Notes: a model not told the origin generated them from the sequence alone. Counted from the first letter of the stretch, positions 1 to 7,369 are shown. The stretch is 28,612 nt of DNA from JBGTKH01 sp041744735 (GCA_041744735.1 JBGTKH010000431.1:1-28612), one strand, 5' to 3'. A program made the numbers and translations.

Positions 1-69
1 TCAGATAAAAAGATACGCTGCCGGCCATAGGCATTTCCTTATGTGCGACCCCGTTTGATGGATCAGCAA

Positions 70-1629
70 CTAGTTTCCCGTGCCATCACGAGCGATAGGG
101 TTCGCCCCAAACTCGTACTCCGTGGCCCAGTGGCCTTGCAGGTCGGCGCTCTTGACCGCGAAGAAATTTTGCAAGCTGATCACCACCTGCAGCGAAAAGT
201 CGCAGGAGTAGGTCCGCGGGTCCATCGAAGTGGCGCATTTGTAGTTTTGGAACCACTGCATCCACGTCTCGTTGCCACCGCCCGGCGGCGGCAACGGTCC
301 TCCTGCCGGCACGGAGCCCGGCGGCACCAACGACGTGACGGCCGGGTATTGGGCCGTGGCGTGACACGACAGACAAGATGACGTGTTCAAGTCAGCCGGC
401 CCGTTCAGCCGCGAATTCCAGCCGAGATGCTGCGGGGGCGATTGCTCCAGATCGAAGATCACGGTTTGTTCGAGGTCCTTGTTGATGATGTCCCCGAGCG
501 GCTTCGGCGGGTACGGAGTGACGTTGTTGTCCGTCTTGTCCGGGTCGTTGCCCCACATCACGCCCAGCGGCACGAGGTTCAAAAACTTGTTGGGATTGTT
601 CACCGCCCCGTTGTAAACGAACGTTCCAAAGACCCACCCGGTGAAGCCCGGATCGTCTTCGTAACGCGGATCACGGACCAGCACGTCCATTTGCAACAAG
701 TGCATGTCGGTGACGGCCCGTTGCGGCGAGTTCCAATTCTCGGTGATGTAAGCTTTCCACGTGAGCGGGTTATCCAGGAACGGAACGATATCGTCGCCCT
801 GCGGCGCGTCGGTGAACAGCAGTTTTGCGAAGACAGTGCCGTGAGGAAATCCGCCGCCAAACCGCCGATCGGTAGCGCGGGGATCCGGCATGTCCGGGTC
901 CTTCCACATCTGGCCCAGCGTGTAACCGGCGAAGCTATTCACGAGTGTGACCGCGTACACCTGATAGCTGCCGATCTGCGTGCCGGCAAGCTGGTAGGCC
1001 GAGACCGGAGCCTCTTTGATCAACCCGTGAAAACCCTCCGTGCCGCCGTTGGGCGGATAACCGGTCGTCGAATTCGGATGCAACCAAGGGATGTGGTACC
1101 ACGGGCGCACTTTATTCGTATGAGGGTTCCAGTCTGGCAAATTACCCTCGAATGAATATGCTTGAACCGCCTTTAGATACTCCAATGGCTCTTTTGTAAA
1201 GTCTTTTTGCTTGATGAACGCGGGCATTTCCGAGGCTGGCGGCATCTTCTTGGGAAAATCGGTTTTGATACGGAACAGCGGATGATCCGAGTAGCTTGCG
1301 ACATATTCTTGGTTGGAAACCATAAAGCCGAAATCCGGGAATTGGCTCCGCCGGTGGTGCGGAGACGCGAGTGCCACGAGCTCTTTAGAAAGTGAATCAT
1401 CCTCACCCGCGACGGAGTCGCCATCATCGGCAACCGCGTTGCCACCGTTGGCTACGGTATCACCATCGGCAACGGCATTATCTTTGGCGGCGGCATCATC
1501 TTTGGCGGCAGAATCGCCGGGCTCGGAACCATTGGTCGCCTGAGGAAGATTGGCGAATCGCATCATCCCGAAGAGAATTGTCGCCAGGCAAATGACTGCA
1601 CCAAATACAATCAGCGTCCGTGTTTTCAT
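70..1629 (-). CDS. Membrane-anchored mono-haem cytochrome c-like protein
   Basis: 519 aa. The N-terminus (MKTRTLIVFGAVICLATILFG) is a short basic stretch followed by one hydrophobic helix, so the protein is probably anchored in or exported across the cytoplasmic membrane. A low-complexity linker of Ala/Asp/Gly (about residues 30-75) follows, then a large globular region. One CLSCH haem-binding motif lies at residues 419-423 (nt 361-375), so covalent c-type haem is likely. The start is supported by GGAG 7 bases upstream. The protein is far larger than a simple cytochrome c domain and I do not recognise the globular part; its partner and substrate are unknown. A redox role is inferred from the haem motif only. 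It is the second minus-strand gene of the chromosomal flank, 190 bp downstream of the XdhC-family gene, and may have its own promoter. Confidence 0.75.
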   Translation of the reverse strand: MKTRTLIVFGAVICLATILFGMMRFANLPQATNGSEPGDSAAKDDAAAKDNAVADGDTVANGGNAVADDGDSVAGEDDSLSKELVALASPHHRRSQFPDFGFMVSNQEYVASYSDHPLFRIKTDFPKKMPPASEMPAFIKQKDFTKEPLEYLKAVQAYSFEGNLPDWNPHTNKVRPWYHIPWLHPNSTTGYPPNGGTEGFHGLIKEAPVSAYQLAGTQIGSYQVYAVTLVNSFAGYTLGQMWKDPDMPDPRATDRRFGGGFPHGTVFAKLLFTDAPQGDDIVPFLDNPLTWKAYITENWNSPQRAVTDMHLLQMDVLVRDPRYEDDPGFTGWVFGTFVYNGAVNNPNKFLNLVPLGVMWGNDPDKTDNNVTPYPPKPLGDIINKDLEQTVIFDLEQSPPQHLGWNSRLNGPADLNTSSCLSCHATAQYPAVTSLVPPGSVPAGGPLPPPGGGNETWMQWFQNYKCATSMDPRTYSCDFSLQVVISLQNFFAVKSADLQGHWATEYEFGANPIARDGTGN

Positions 1630-1687
1630 GGAAGCGCTCCCTGGTAAGAACAGTATTGCGACTGAGACTGACGGTTAGTTCGACTCG

Positions 1688-1707
1688 CCTCGCTGAACCT
1701 CGCTGAA
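1688..1707. repeat. 10-bp tandem duplication upstream of the cytochrome-like gene
   Basis: CCTCGCTGAA occurs twice head to tail, about 60 bp upstream of the start of the minus-strand cytochrome-like gene. It may be a regulator site or a chance slippage duplication. No promoter hexamers clearly frame it. Confidence 0.6.
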
Positions 1708-1819
1708 GAATTGAAGCCGGCAACATACCACTTCACGGCTCATTGTCAAATCATTTATTGACGACAGAGCCCAGAATTTACAAAACAGCAATTGCACAAG
1801 GAGCGATTTGAGACAACGC

Positions 1820-3028
1820 CTAAGCGGATGAGTTGTTGCGGTGCTCAATCAATTCGCAACAAATGGCTAGTGCGATCTCAAAAGGCGAGCGGGCTCCCAA
1901 GTCCATACCACATGGCGCATGTACACAACCACGCGCAAGTTCCAACATTCCTTGGGACTTCAAGTCTTGCATCACCAACGCCGCTCTCGTGCTGCTCGCA
2001 ATCAGCCCGATATAGGCAGGCGCGCGCGTGAGAATGTTGCGCAATACCAAGTGGTCGCCCTTGTGTTGCGTAGCAATGACGACGTAGCTGCCGGCGCCGA
2101 CATCATCTAGTTCGTAGGCGTCGTCATTGAGGATGCGACATACAGGCGGCGGATAATCGCCCGCGGACGCCCCAACACTATTCACCGTAACCTGCCAGTC
2201 GAGCGAAACGGCCAATTGAGCCAGACTCTCGGTAATACGATTGTGCCCTACCAAAACAAGCTGTGAACGCCGCGGACCCGGCATGCCCCGTGGCCGGAAT
2301 TCTGCCGGTATGTGCTTGACCCGCCACAGCGGCTGGCCGGACCTGCTTGTATCGAGCCCCAACAACCAGGCCGCCAAGCTGATGGCTTCCTCCGCCGCCG
2401 TGCGGGCGTGGATGGGAAGGCCGGAGGTTACGAGCCCGGCATGCTCACGCAGAACCATTGCGCCGGCCTCGTCGTGCGGACTTACGACCACGTAATCAGC
2501 GGCATCTATGTAATCAGCGGCATCTAGGCCGGAGAATTCCGCCTGCGGCAGGACCGCGAAGCCGATTTTTATCGCCCATTCCGCAAGCCATCGAGCTGTG
2601 GGATCGTTACGCAAAATCAGCAGCCGCTTGGGCGGCATCAGCGGATCGATGTAAACGGCAATGTTTCCGCCGCAGGGCATGCCGACCCCAAACACTTCAT
2701 CATTGAGTTCAACGCTGATCATCCGTGGAACGCCCGTTTGGATGGCTTGCTGCGCGTGCTGTATTACGAAGCTTTCAGCGCAACCTCCGCCAACCCATCC
2801 AAACACATTCCGGCCTTCCTGGGAGATAATTGCTTTGGAACCTGTTCTGGCGGAGGCAGACCCGTGCACGGCGACGACCGTGGCGACAGCAATGGCCTGC
2901 CCGCGCTCGAGCTCTTTCAACACAGCTTCATAGAAGTCGCGGCCGGCAACTGAACTCAATCCGATGCGTTGCTCATCTCGCTCGGCGTGCGGCGTCGTCA
3001 ACTGCTTGTGAGATGTTTCGTCGCCCAT
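1820..3028 (-). CDS. XdhC/CoxI family protein
   Basis: 402 aa from the ATG at 3028. The frame stays open further upstream, but that part reads across the opposite sufU gene and lacks family features. XdhC/CoxI proteins help insert or sulfurate the molybdenum cofactor of xanthine-dehydrogenase or CO-dehydrogenase type enzymes in the cytoplasm. The N-terminal XdhC/CoxI domain (about 45-130) has HGSASARTGSKAII, VGGGCAE and GMPCGG. A C-terminal Rossmann-like domain (about 255-395) has QLVLVGHNRITESLAQLA, YVVIATQHKGDH and HAPCGMDLGARSPFEIA, all typical of the family. The nucleotide loop is VGHNRI rather than a classical GxGxxG, so dinucleotide binding may be altered. No molybdenum hydroxylase gene is in view, so the client enzyme is unknown. 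An 18-bp tandem duplication encodes DAADYIDAADYV (about 169-180). Confidence 0.88.
   Translation of the reverse strand: MGDETSHKQLTTPHAERDEQRIGLSSVAGRDFYEAVLKELERGQAIAVATVVAVHGSASARTGSKAIISQEGRNVFGWVGGGCAESFVIQHAQQAIQTGVPRMISVELNDEVFGVGMPCGGNIAVYIDPLMPPKRLLILRNDPTARWLAEWAIKIGFAVLPQAEFSGLDAADYIDAADYVVVSPHDEAGAMVLREHAGLVTSGLPIHARTAAEEAISLAAWLLGLDTSRSGQPLWRVKHIPAEFRPRGMPGPRRSQLVLVGHNRITESLAQLAVSLDWQVTVNSVGASAGDYPPPVCRILNDDAYELDDVGAGSYVVIATQHKGDHLVLRNILTRAPAYIGLIASSTRAALVMQDLKSQGMLELARGCVHAPCGMDLGARSPFEIALAICCELIEHRNNSSA
2492..2527. repeat. 18-bp in-frame tandem repeat inside the xdhC-like gene
   Basis: Two adjacent copies of an 18-base unit (GTAATCAGCGGCATCTAT) match at 17 of 18 positions. On the coding strand they give a repeated DAADY(I/V) hexapeptide before the VVSPHDE segment. 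The unit is six whole codons, so the frame is kept. A recent slippage expansion is likely. Confidence 0.8.
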
Positions 3029-3033
3029 ATAAT
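3006..3033 (+). promoter_or_regulatory. Candidate sigma-70-type promoter for sufU
   Basis: TTGTGA (3006-3011) and a perfect TATAAT (3028-3033) are separated by 16 bp, in the short divergent gap between the xdhC-like gene and sufU. This would give a leader of about 60 nt before the ATG at 3101. The -10 overlaps the start codon of the divergent gene, so the two genes may interfere with each other. Confidence 0.45.
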
Positions 3034-3100
3034 GTTTCGTACTTGGTCGGTCGAATGATGAAGCCGGTAGAATAACATATTGCCGACACGGGAACCACCA

Positions 3101-3604
3101 ATGCCACGACAATCTTATCAACCTTCTGCGGTCGATGGCGCGTTGCCGAACACGGACGGGGATCCAGTCGCTGACCGCCGAACACTGATCCTCGATCACT
3201 CTCGCCATCCACGTAACTTTGGCACGCTGGCCAGCGCAAACCGCACGGGCAAGGCAGAGAACCCGGTGTGCGGCGACCGATACCAAGTGTTCCTGAACGT
3301 CATGGCCGGCCGCATCGAGGCCGTTCGCTTTCGTGGAACCGGTTGTGCCATCTCGATGGCGTCTGCGTCGATGATGATGGATCTCGTCGAGCACCAGCCG
3401 GTTGGTGACGCGGAATCGCTCGTGGATAACGTTCGCAAGCTGCTCGCGGGAGAATTGAGCGAAGATTCTTATGCTGCGTTGGGAGACCTAGTCGCGCTGG
3501 CGGGCGTGCGACCGTTGCCTTTGCGCATGAAGTGCGCGATCCTTCCGTGGCACGCATTGCTCGCGGCCCTCCGCGACGAGTCGAATCCAGCATCGACGAA
3601 ATGA
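3101..3604 (+). CDS. sufU: SufU-type iron-sulfur cluster scaffold / sulfurtransferase protein
   Basis: 167 aa from the ATG at 3101, which has GGAA just upstream; a TTG 21 bases earlier lacks a ribosome binding site. SufU/NifU-N proteins take sulfur from a SufS-type cysteine desulfurase and pass it on for Fe-S cluster assembly in the cytoplasm. All expected ligands are visible: NPVCGDR (C57 and D59), GTGCAIS (C82) and RMKCAILPWHAL (C145). The segment between C82 and C145 has the longer spacing typical of SufU compared with IscU. The DHSRHPRNFG motif near the N-terminus is also typical. The first 25-30 residues are a non-conserved extension. No sufS, sufB or sufD is beside it, though such genes may lie to the left. 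It is the last chromosomal gene before the tRNA-Phe scar. Confidence 0.88.
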   Translation: MPRQSYQPSAVDGALPNTDGDPVADRRTLILDHSRHPRNFGTLASANRTGKAENPVCGDRYQVFLNVMAGRIEAVRFRGTGCAISMASASMMMDLVEHQPVGDAESLVDNVRKLLAGELSEDSYAALGDLVALAGVRPLPLRMKCAILPWHALLAALRDESNPASTK

Positions 3605-3708
3605 CAATCGAGAGCCCGCGCCGCGTGAATCGATTGAGTGGCGCGCGTCGCACGAATCGAGCCGACTCGCCTGCCGGTTGGCCTCGACAGGCCGATGGGC
3701 CAGCAAAG

Positions 3709-3755
3709 TGGTCAGGGGCGGGGTTGAACCGCCGACACACGGATTTTCAGTCCGG
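3709..3755 (-). other. Attachment site: 3' half of a tRNA-Phe gene (element boundary)
   Basis: On the minus strand, 3755 to 3709 reads as the 3' part of tRNA-Phe: anticodon loop CTGAAAA (anticodon GAA) with a CGGA/TCCG stem, variable loop GTGTC, perfect T-arm GGCGG-TTCAACC-CCGCC, acceptor strand CCTGACC and discriminator A. No CCA is encoded. The D-arm and 5' acceptor strand, which should lie at higher coordinates, are absent, so this cannot be a functional tRNA. Integration in the 3' end of a tRNA leaves such a displaced half at one end of the element and a restored gene at the other. Because the 5' half is missing on the right, the element extends rightward from here. Confidence 0.85.
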
Positions 3756-3797
3756 CAACAATCAGCGGAAACGACGGGAAAAACAGAAAATCCTGAC

Positions 3798-3821
3798 AAT
3801 GCGGGGGCAAATGCGGGGGCA
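3798..3821. repeat. 12-bp perfect tandem repeat beside the attachment site
   Basis: AATGCGGGGGCA is repeated twice exactly, 43 bp inside the element from the end of the tRNA fragment. Short direct repeats at this distance fit arm-type integrase binding sites, but the repeat also encodes NAGANAGA within the putative integrase tail, so it may be coding slippage. Confidence 0.6.
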
Positions 3822-3961
3822 GTTGAAACGAAACCCGATGCCATTGACCCCGATTTGGCGGCAGTGATCGAACAATGGCCAGACCTGCCCGCGGCGTTTA
3901 AGGCCGGCATCGTGGCAATGGTCAAAGCGGCCGGCACGTGCGATTGAAAGGGTGGCAGGAA

Positions 3962-4399
3962 ATGGCAGGTAGTGGCAGGAAAAACGGCGACTCGACGCTG
4001 GTGTTGGCGCTCGCGGCTGGCACGACGGTCAAAGAGGCAGCCGAGCAAGTCGGCGTGGGCGAGCGCACTGTGTATCGGCGGCTGGAAGATGCTGAGTTTC
4101 AACGGCGTGTTGCTGCTGCGCGCAGCGAAATGTTAAGCCGTGGGGTGGGAATGCTCGCCGATGCGACAACCGAAGCCGTATCGACCATGCGGAAGTTGTT
4201 AGCGGCTAAGTCGGAATCGGTGCAATTGGCCGCTGCGCGTGCGATCCTTGAACTTGCCAGCCGCCTACGCGAATCGGTAGAGTTGGAGCAACGGATAACC
4301 GAACTGGAGCAGCAAGCCAATGGTCAAGTCGCTTCGCTCGCGATTGGACAGACTAGAGCGGCGTTTGGCGGCTCGAATGGATCGAAACGAGTCTCTTGA
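3962..4399 (+). CDS. Small helix-turn-helix protein (MAGSGRK type)
   Basis: 145 aa from the ATG at 3962, preceded by an AAGGG/AGGA purine stretch; an in-frame ATG at 3938 is less well supported. Residues about 21-41 (TTVKEAAEQVGVGERTVYRRL) form a clear helix-turn-helix of the kind seen in phage terminase small subunits and resolvase-type DNA-binding domains. The remainder is helical, with a likely coiled coil at about 95-125 (RLRESVELEQRITELEQQ). It probably binds DNA; the site and role are unknown. It is the first complete gene inside the element, and its 3' end overlaps the next gene by 80 bp in another frame. It could be a phage packaging remnant or an orphan regulator. Confidence 0.7.
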   Translation: MAGSGRKNGDSTLVLALAAGTTVKEAAEQVGVGERTVYRRLEDAEFQRRVAAARSEMLSRGVGMLADATTEAVSTMRKLLAAKSESVQLAAARAILELASRLRESVELEQRITELEQQANGQVASLAIGQTRAAFGGSNGSKRVS

Positions 4400-4628
4400 A
4401 CACCCAGGGATAATGCAACTGGTGGAAGAGTTGGAAGCTCAGCCGGAATGGAATAGACTTTGCCGAGATCATCTAGCCGTCAGCTACCGCGAAGCCGTCG
4501 AGGGAAATTCCTCTGCGGAAAGCGAGTGCCTGGAACGGCGGCTTGAAGCAATGGTGGCAGAAACGGAACGCCGGATGATTCTAGGCAGACAAGCCGGCAT
4601 CATCGCGACGGTGGAGGCAGCTCGATAG
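4320..4628 (+). CDS. Small coiled-coil hypothetical protein
   Basis: 102 aa. The N-terminus (MVKSLRSRLDRLERRLAARM) is a basic heptad-like helix, and a second acidic helix covers about 60-90. I do not recognise a catalytic family. GGAG lies 10 bases before the ATG. The start lies inside the preceding HTH gene, so the two are probably translationally coupled. If the next in-frame ATG (4380) were used the overlap would shrink, but the N-terminal coil would be lost. The pairing with the HTH gene suggests an accessory protein of the same phage-like module. Confidence 0.5.
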   Translation: MVKSLRSRLDRLERRLAARMDRNESLEHPGIMQLVEELEAQPEWNRLCRDHLAVSYREAVEGNSSAESECLERRLEAMVAETERRMILGRQAGIIATVEAAR

Positions 4629-4989
4629 GAATTGTGTTGGGGGCTAACCGATCGAAACTTCGACGCAACAGCATAAGGCGCGCAACAAGACGGGGCTTTC
4701 ACGTGACCTGCGCGACGCACACGGGCGCGAAACTGTTTCACTTTTTCAACAGTCGCAACCCCTTTTCCTCGTGGAGGTTAAGTGCCTCAGACAGTTAAAA
4801 ATGCCAATTGATTTAGGACAAACCGCAAAACGGACGTTGGTCTCGGCGACTACGCGGGGCCGCAACCCGCAGTTCGGAATTGAATTCGCCGGCAAGTTTT
4901 CGCAAACTTGATAACGAGCGCGACGCCAACTGTCGATTGACAGCGGCGAGTATCGGAAGTCCACAATTCCTTTGTGACGAGAGGCGACG
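4629..4989. other. 361-bp stretch without a convincing gene
   Basis: No reading frame here has a ribosome binding site or recognisable product. A single imperfect dyad (CTGTT, 10 nt, AACAG) lies near 4730-4755, next to a CRISPR-repeat-like segment that occurs only once. It probably carries the promoter for the gene at 4990, but I cannot pick clear hexamers. Confidence 0.4.
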
Positions 4990-5511
4990 ATGGGTGGATT
5001 TGGCAGCGGCAGAGGCGAATGGGACGAAAAGAAAAACACGGTCGAGGAGTGCTTTGCCTTGGACGTGAACTGGCTTGCTCGCTACGGCAACTTGGATGAC
5101 GGGCGACATGCACTCGCAACCGTGTGGCGTTGCGGTTCGCCGGCCGGCAGCGTCGATTGCGAAGTGCTCGATATGGACGGTCATTGCGGCTATCTGCAAC
5201 TGCGGTACACCAGGCACGGCCATGACGTGGTCCTCGGAATTCAACTGGTAACGACCACGCCACACCTCGGCGGCGTGCGTTGGTGGTTCCTTTGCCCGCA
5301 TCGCGCGGACGGCGAACAATGCGGCGGACGTGTCGCCAAGCTCTACTCGCCTCCAAACGGCCTGTATTTCGGATGCCGGCAATGCTACGACCTGACATAC
5401 CAGAGTTGCCAAATGAGCCGCAAAGATGACGGATGGATGGGGCGCTTTCAGCGTGATCCCGACCTTATGACGCGCATTGCCGAGCAACGGCGTTCACGTC
5501 AGCGGCGGTGA
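4990..5511 (+). CDS. MGGFGSGR-type zinc-ribbon hypothetical protein
   Basis: 173 aa, starting MGGFGSGRGEWDEKK, with GAGAGG just upstream. The C-terminal half holds four cysteines arranged as a zinc ribbon: C102, C111 and the CRQC pair C129/C132 within the sequence GCRQCYDLTYQSCQ. Aromatic residues (WWFLCP, LYFGC) surround them, as in many small ribbon domains. The N-terminal third has no predicted motif. Proteins with this opening and ribbon recur as orphans on bacterial mobile elements, from memory. The function is unknown; nucleic-acid or protein binding is a guess from the ribbon. It stands alone between gene-free stretches. Confidence 0.7.
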   Translation: MGGFGSGRGEWDEKKNTVEECFALDVNWLARYGNLDDGRHALATVWRCGSPAGSVDCEVLDMDGHCGYLQLRYTRHGHDVVLGIQLVTTTPHLGGVRWWFLCPHRADGEQCGGRVAKLYSPPNGLYFGCRQCYDLTYQSCQMSRKDDGWMGRFQRDPDLMTRIAEQRRSRQRR

Positions 5512-5709
5512 CGAACGCCGATTCGGAAGCGGGCGACGGATTGGGGAATGGTCAAACAGTTCATCGACAAAATTGGACACCCTAAAAAAAGGGCGCAATT
5601 GCCGTGCGGATTGGAAACGGTCGAATAGCCGGCTGGTCGAAAGATATGAAACGACTGAATCGCTTTCAGCTAAAATCGAAGTTTCGTGCAACACATAGGC
5701 AGTCAACAA

Positions 5710-6219
5710 ATGGCAGGGAGAGTCAACAAGGCCAGCCCAACGACCGTGCGGGCGATCGAACGAGAACTCCGTTGCATCGAACTGCGCAGCCAGGGAATGA
5801 CATTTGAGGAAATCGCCCAGCAACTCGGCATGGAGCGTTCCGGGGCTTACCGTGCCATGCTCCGGGCCTTGAAGAAAGCTCGCCGGCAAACCAGCGAAGT
5901 CGCCGAAGCATATCGGGACGCTGAACTCGAAAGGCTGGACGAAAGAGAATTGAAACTTGAACAGTACGAAGCCCGACTTGCCGGTAAACTTGATCGTTGT
6001 GAAGAATCGGGGGAATTGATTGCATGTATCACCGTGCTGCTAAGGGTGATCGACAGCCAACTTAAGATTCTCGACCGGCGCGCCAATTACCTTGGTTTGT
6101 ACTTCCGGGACCGAAAGCCGCTGGATGACGAAGGACACCGCGTTGCGGGGAAGACGCTCGAAGAGGCACGGCAGGAATTGTTCGACCGTATTATGAAGCG
6201 GATTCAGTTACGGGATTGA
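5710..6219 (+). CDS. Helix-turn-helix protein, sigma-factor-like / terminase-small-like
   Basis: 169 aa from the ATG at 5710 (MAGRVNKASP), chosen over an in-frame ATG 24 bases earlier because the opening matches the MAG start of the HTH gene at 3962. Neither start has a strong ribosome binding site. Residues about 30-52 (MTFEEIAQQLGMERSGAYRAML) are a region-4-like helix-turn-helix. A long charged helix (about 55-115) and a helical tail follow. DNA binding is likely; it may recognise packaging or regulatory DNA. It lies 16 bp before the terminase-small-like gene and is probably co-transcribed with it. Confidence 0.65.
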   Translation: MAGRVNKASPTTVRAIERELRCIELRSQGMTFEEIAQQLGMERSGAYRAMLRALKKARRQTSEVAEAYRDAELERLDERELKLEQYEARLAGKLDRCEESGELIACITVLLRVIDSQLKILDRRANYLGLYFRDRKPLDDEGHRVAGKTLEEARQELFDRIMKRIQLRD

Positions 6220-6235
6220 ATGGGGATCTTCGCAA

Positions 6236-6718
6236 ATGCAGAACCAACTAGCCGAACAAACCCGAACACGTCCACGCGCCCGCGTGTGGGAGGCGGCGTT
6301 CCTGTCTGCGCTTCGGCGGGCGGCTAACGTAAGCGAAGCGGCGACGGCGGCTGGAATTGGACGGACGACCGCCTACGAGGCACGTCAGCGTGACAAGCCG
6401 TTCTCGGATCGCTGGGATGCTGCGATTGAGGAAGCGTGTGACGCGCTGGAACGGGAAGCGTGGCGGCGGGCTGTCGAAGGCGTCGAGGAGGCAGTTTTTC
6501 AGCAAGGCGTCGAAGTAGGCCGCGTTCGGAAGTACTCCGACTCGTTGATGATTGCGCTGTTGAAAGCCCATCGACCAGAGAAGTATCGCGAGCGCCACGA
6601 CCATCGACACGAGCACGATGGAGAATTCCGAGCAGCTGGCACGTCACCTGAAGAGGCACGGCAGCACATTTTGAAGATGCTTCAGCGATTCGTCGGCACG
6701 GAAGGAAACCTATCGTGA
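6236..6718 (+). CDS. Terminase small subunit-like HTH protein
   Basis: 160 aa. The start at 6236 has GGGGA about 9 bases upstream. The sequence WEAAFLSALRRAANVSEAATAAGIGRTTAYEARQRDKPFSDRWDAAIEEA (listed here by its features) has a helix-turn-helix at residues about 30-51, followed by the acidic helix and the late ALLKAHRPEKYRER motif seen in many phage terminase small subunits. Such subunits bind the packaging site and hand DNA to the large ATPase-nuclease subunit. No large subunit is present in the window; the DNA just downstream is broken. The gene overlaps the next by 4 bp (GTGA), so they are coupled. Confidence 0.7.
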   Translation: MQNQLAEQTRTRPRARVWEAAFLSALRRAANVSEAATAAGIGRTTAYEARQRDKPFSDRWDAAIEEACDALEREAWRRAVEGVEEAVFQQGVEVGRVRKYSDSLMIALLKAHRPEKYRERHDHRHEHDGEFRAAGTSPEEARQHILKMLQRFVGTEGNLS

Positions 6719-6990
6719 AAAAGCCAAAACCCTCGTCGAGTCGTGATTCGCTCACTTCGCAGACTGGAGTAGAGTCGCGGGAATCGGTCGAGGCATGGGC
6801 GTGTGATCTTGTAGCCGCGATCGGCAAGCGGCAGACCCGCACCGTGCTGGCCGATTACAAGCGACTGGCTGCCGACAAGGAACTCTCGGAATTTGATCGG
6901 GCGGTTGCCAAACAGCGTGCGGCGGTGCTGAGCAAGCTGATCGACCGAGATTCCGAACGGCCGGCGAAGCGGAAGGCGTGGACCGACTGA
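6715..6990 (+). CDS. Small hypothetical protein coupled to the terminase-like gene
   Basis: 91 aa with a GTG start that overlaps the previous stop codon. A strong AAGGAAA lies inside the end of the previous gene. The body is helical and charged (AWACDLVAAIGKRQTRTVLADYKRLAADKELSEFDRAVAKQRAAVLSKLI). I recognise no family. Its position between a small-terminase-like gene and a gene-free stretch suggests a phage accessory protein. Confidence 0.55.
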   Translation: MKKPKPSSSRDSLTSQTGVESRESVEAWACDLVAAIGKRQTRTVLADYKRLAADKELSEFDRAVAKQRAAVLSKLIDRDSERPAKRKAWTD

Positions 6991-7369
6991 CATTAGCGGA
7001 CGGATCGACAGATCGACTTCGCACGGGATTTCTTCCTGCTCCACGGGATGATGGCGCGTTGATTTCCGAGACGAATTGGCGAAAATGAAGTCGTTCCAGT
7101 TGGTGGTTTACCGGACTAAGCGACAGATCGTGCCGATTAAATGAACGTTTCTTGGACAATTAGCTGAAGTGGTGTCCACCGCTGGTGTTGCGTCATTCTG
7201 ACTCCTTAACGTCGGATCAACCAACTCCGATGTGAGTGCATGTCGCCACACCGCCGGTGTGGCGTCGCCAGTTCGTTACAGTTAAACTTCAAAATGGCCC
7301 CGAACGTGGAAACAGACTTTTCGACCGAAACTTCTCAGTGCGAAATCGTCCTTCAATTTGGTAGCATAG
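6991..7369. other. Gene-free stretch with a possible phage-gene remnant
   Basis: No intact gene is visible. One frame reads RQIDFARDFFLLHGMMAR and then stops, which may be the remnant of the next gene of the terminase cassette, but it is too short to assign. It includes the imperfect 17-bp direct repeat at 7178-7194 and 7250-7266 and the hairpin at 7244-7264. Confidence 0.35.
7244..7264. terminator. Perfect 9-bp hairpin upstream of the SIR2 operon
   Basis: CGCCACACC, a GCC loop and GGTGTGGCG form a GC-rich 9-bp stem with 3-nt loop. There is no T tract on the right, so it is not a standard intrinsic terminator. It could end transcription of the left module weakly or serve as a dyad operator, since a degenerate copy of its right half lies 72 bp upstream. 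Confidence 0.4.

Larger units (their letters stand above)
3678..3947 (+). pseudogene. Probable C-terminal tail of a tyrosine integrase, truncated at the attachment site
   Basis: The frame reads through the tRNA-Phe fragment as GGVEPPTHGFSVR and continues to DPDLAAVIEQWPDLPAAFKAGIVAMVKAAG before the stop at 3947. The final segment (about the last 35 residues) is a compact helical tail like those I recall at the ends of Planctomycete phage-type integrases. There is no integrase catalytic domain upstream, because upstream is chromosome. My reading is that in the circular element the integrase gene runs across attP into this tail, and integration detaches it. The TTG at 3678 is only the first possible start in the frame and may not be used. 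Alternatives are a real small protein or a chance frame through the tRNA. Confidence 0.45.

Noticed and set aside
3029..3394. Upstream extension of the xdhC-like gene to 3394
   Set aside because: The extra 122 residues read antisense through sufU and the divergent promoter, and lack family similarity.
3709..3755. A complete functional tRNA-Phe gene
   Set aside because: The D-arm and 5' acceptor strand are missing at higher coordinates; only the 3' half is present.
4751..4792. A CRISPR-repeat-like segment (GTCGCAACCCC... to ...GCCTCAGAC)
   Set aside because: It occurs once in the window, with no spacer-repeat array and no cas genes nearby.
5582..5593. CCCT-A6-AGGG hairpin as a terminator after the zinc-ribbon gene
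   Set aside because: A 4-bp stem is too weak, and there is no T tract after it on the plus strand.
7244..7264. Strong intrinsic terminator
   Set aside because: The stem is GC-rich but no T tract follows on either strand; kept only as a low-confidence terminator or operator.
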